This document shows positions 13,484-14,063 of a stretch of DNA of 14,063 nt, in pieces (the stretch's first letter is position 1; every line of letters starts with the position of its first letter). The notes beneath the pieces were generated by a model. It saw only the letters and a program-made list of their open reading frames with translations. It was not told the origin of the DNA and searched no databases. The stretch is from DATEVL01 sp035471625 (lineage in GTDB: Bacteria; Chloroflexota; Anaerolineae; Anaerolineales; E44-bin32): contig DATIPT010000161.1 in the NCBI GenBank assembly GCA_035471625.1, positions 1 through 14,063 of the forward strand. The letters run 5' to 3'. Position numbers and translations under genes: made by a program.

Positions 13484-14063
13484 CTAGCGTATCAGCCGGG
13501 TGTACAGCTCCCGTACTTCGCGAGGTGGGTCGAGACCAAGCTCGGTGTCCAGCAGATTCGTGTACCGCTGGTAGTGAGCCACCATCTCGCTGCGCCTTCC
13601 GAGACGGCCTAGGGCCTCCATGTACTGGGCGTTTAGGTCATCCCGGTAGGGATCGATCGCCAGACCACGCCGGATGTGCTCGACAGCGCGCTGCGGCTGG
13701 TCGCGCGTTAGGGCTTCCTCCCCGTAGGCTGAAAGAACCTCCAGGTAGTGGATCTCGAGGTCCCGCCGTCGCTGGACGGCCCATTCCGAGGGGATCTCGG
13801 GGGCGAACTCCCCCGAGTATGTGTTTACGGCCTCCGTCAGCGCGAAGTAGCGCCTCGGGTCGCCCCGCGGCAAAGCCAGCGCCACCCCGCGCGCCCTTCC
13901 GAAGCTTTCGACATCGTAGGTGACTTCGAGCGCGGCGCTGATCTGGTAGGCGCCGCCTTCGAGCACGACAACGTCCTCCCCAAGCCACCGCCGGAGAGAG
14001 TGGATAGCCATATGGATATTGGCGCTTCGCTTGCCTGGGGGAGATTCGGGCCAGAAGGCTTCG
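13484..14063 (-). CDS. BTAD/SARP-family transcriptional activator, C-terminal part (5' end outside window)
   Basis: The frame is open to the right edge, giving about 192 visible residues. It begins EAFWPESPPGKRSANIH, which matches the end of the OmpR-like winged helix of SARP-type activators; the following MAIHSLRRWLGEDVVVLEGG is the last helix and wing, so the ATG at 14011 is internal and not the start. The bacterial transcriptional activation domain (BTAD) follows, with TPR-like helices (DVESFGRA; PSEWAVQRRRDLEIHYLEVL; RAVEHIRRGLAIDPYRDDLN; EMVAHYQRYTNLLDTELGLD). A C-terminal end directly after the BTAD is seen in small SARPs; whether further domains lie before the winged helix cannot be seen. 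It probably regulates neighbouring genes, perhaps the Os1348/ImmA-like pair; this is inference from position. Confidence 0.9.
   Translation of the reverse strand, partial: EAFWPESPPGKRSANIHMAIHSLRRWLGEDVVVLEGGAYQISAALEVTYDVESFGRARGVALALPRGDPRRYFALTEAVNTYSGEFAPEIPSEWAVQRRRDLEIHYLEVLSAYGEEALTRDQPQRAVEHIRRGLAIDPYRDDLNAQYMEALGRLGRRSEMVAHYQRYTNLLDTELGLDPPREVRELYTRLIR

Noticed and set aside
13199..13612. Plus-strand ORF of 137 codons in the gap and across the BTAD gene
   Set aside because: It overlaps the BTAD coding end antisense, has no SD that I can support and has no recognisable domain.
1..14063. CRISPR arrays, insertion sequences, tRNA or rRNA genes
   Set aside because: I saw no regularly spaced repeats, transposase motifs, paired terminal repeats, tRNA-like TTCGANTC contexts or rRNA sequence; the window is densely coding on one strand.

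Overview
This is about 14 kb of GC-rich bacterial DNA in which every gene I can support lies on the minus strand. The features point to Chloroflexota, probably an Anaerolineae-like lineage. They include secreted proteins with Thr-Pro-rich tails, a BTAD/SARP-type regulator, an Os1348/NHLP-like small protein, an isoleucyl-tRNA synthetase with an unusual signature motif, and a T-box leader. This placement is an inference, since there is no rRNA or other phylogenetic marker.

Read in the direction of transcription (right to left) there are four blocks. (1) 14063-12346: the C-terminal part of a BTAD/SARP transcriptional activator, then a 347-base gap, then a small Os1348/NHLP-like protein coupled by an ATGA overlap to an ImmA/IrrE-like protein that has lost its zinc-binding residues. 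The gap holds a 9-codon ORF with a strong Shine-Dalgarno sequence, an intrinsic terminator and a second hairpin. (2) 12218-7681: a perfect TATAAT element precedes a membrane-anchored TolB-like propeller protein, an M23 peptidase lipoprotein (ATGA overlap) and a prolyl-tRNA synthetase-like protein. The last has lost its aminoacylation motifs but keeps its INS/YbaK editing domain. (3) 7673-6353: a TTGACA promoter drives an MBL-fold hydrolase and an RNase HI-like protein. (4) 6356-1: a strong promoter and a complete T-box leader with a proposed Ile specifier (ATC) precede alaX, ileS, lspA, rluD and a partial threonine aldolase gene, all tightly packed.

Two themes link the genes. One is aminoacyl-tRNA quality control: IleRS, a free-standing Ala-tRNA editing protein (AlaX) and the ProRS-like editing protein lie within 7.3 kb, and AlaX appears to be under isoleucine T-box control. 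The other is envelope and lipoprotein biology: LspA, encoded here, would process the M23 lipoprotein encoded here. The most unusual items are the degenerate ProRS, the altered HIGH (GVHH) and KMSKS (AMHKS) motifs of IleRS, and the micro-ORF/Os1348/pseudo-ImmA cassette beside the BTAD regulator.
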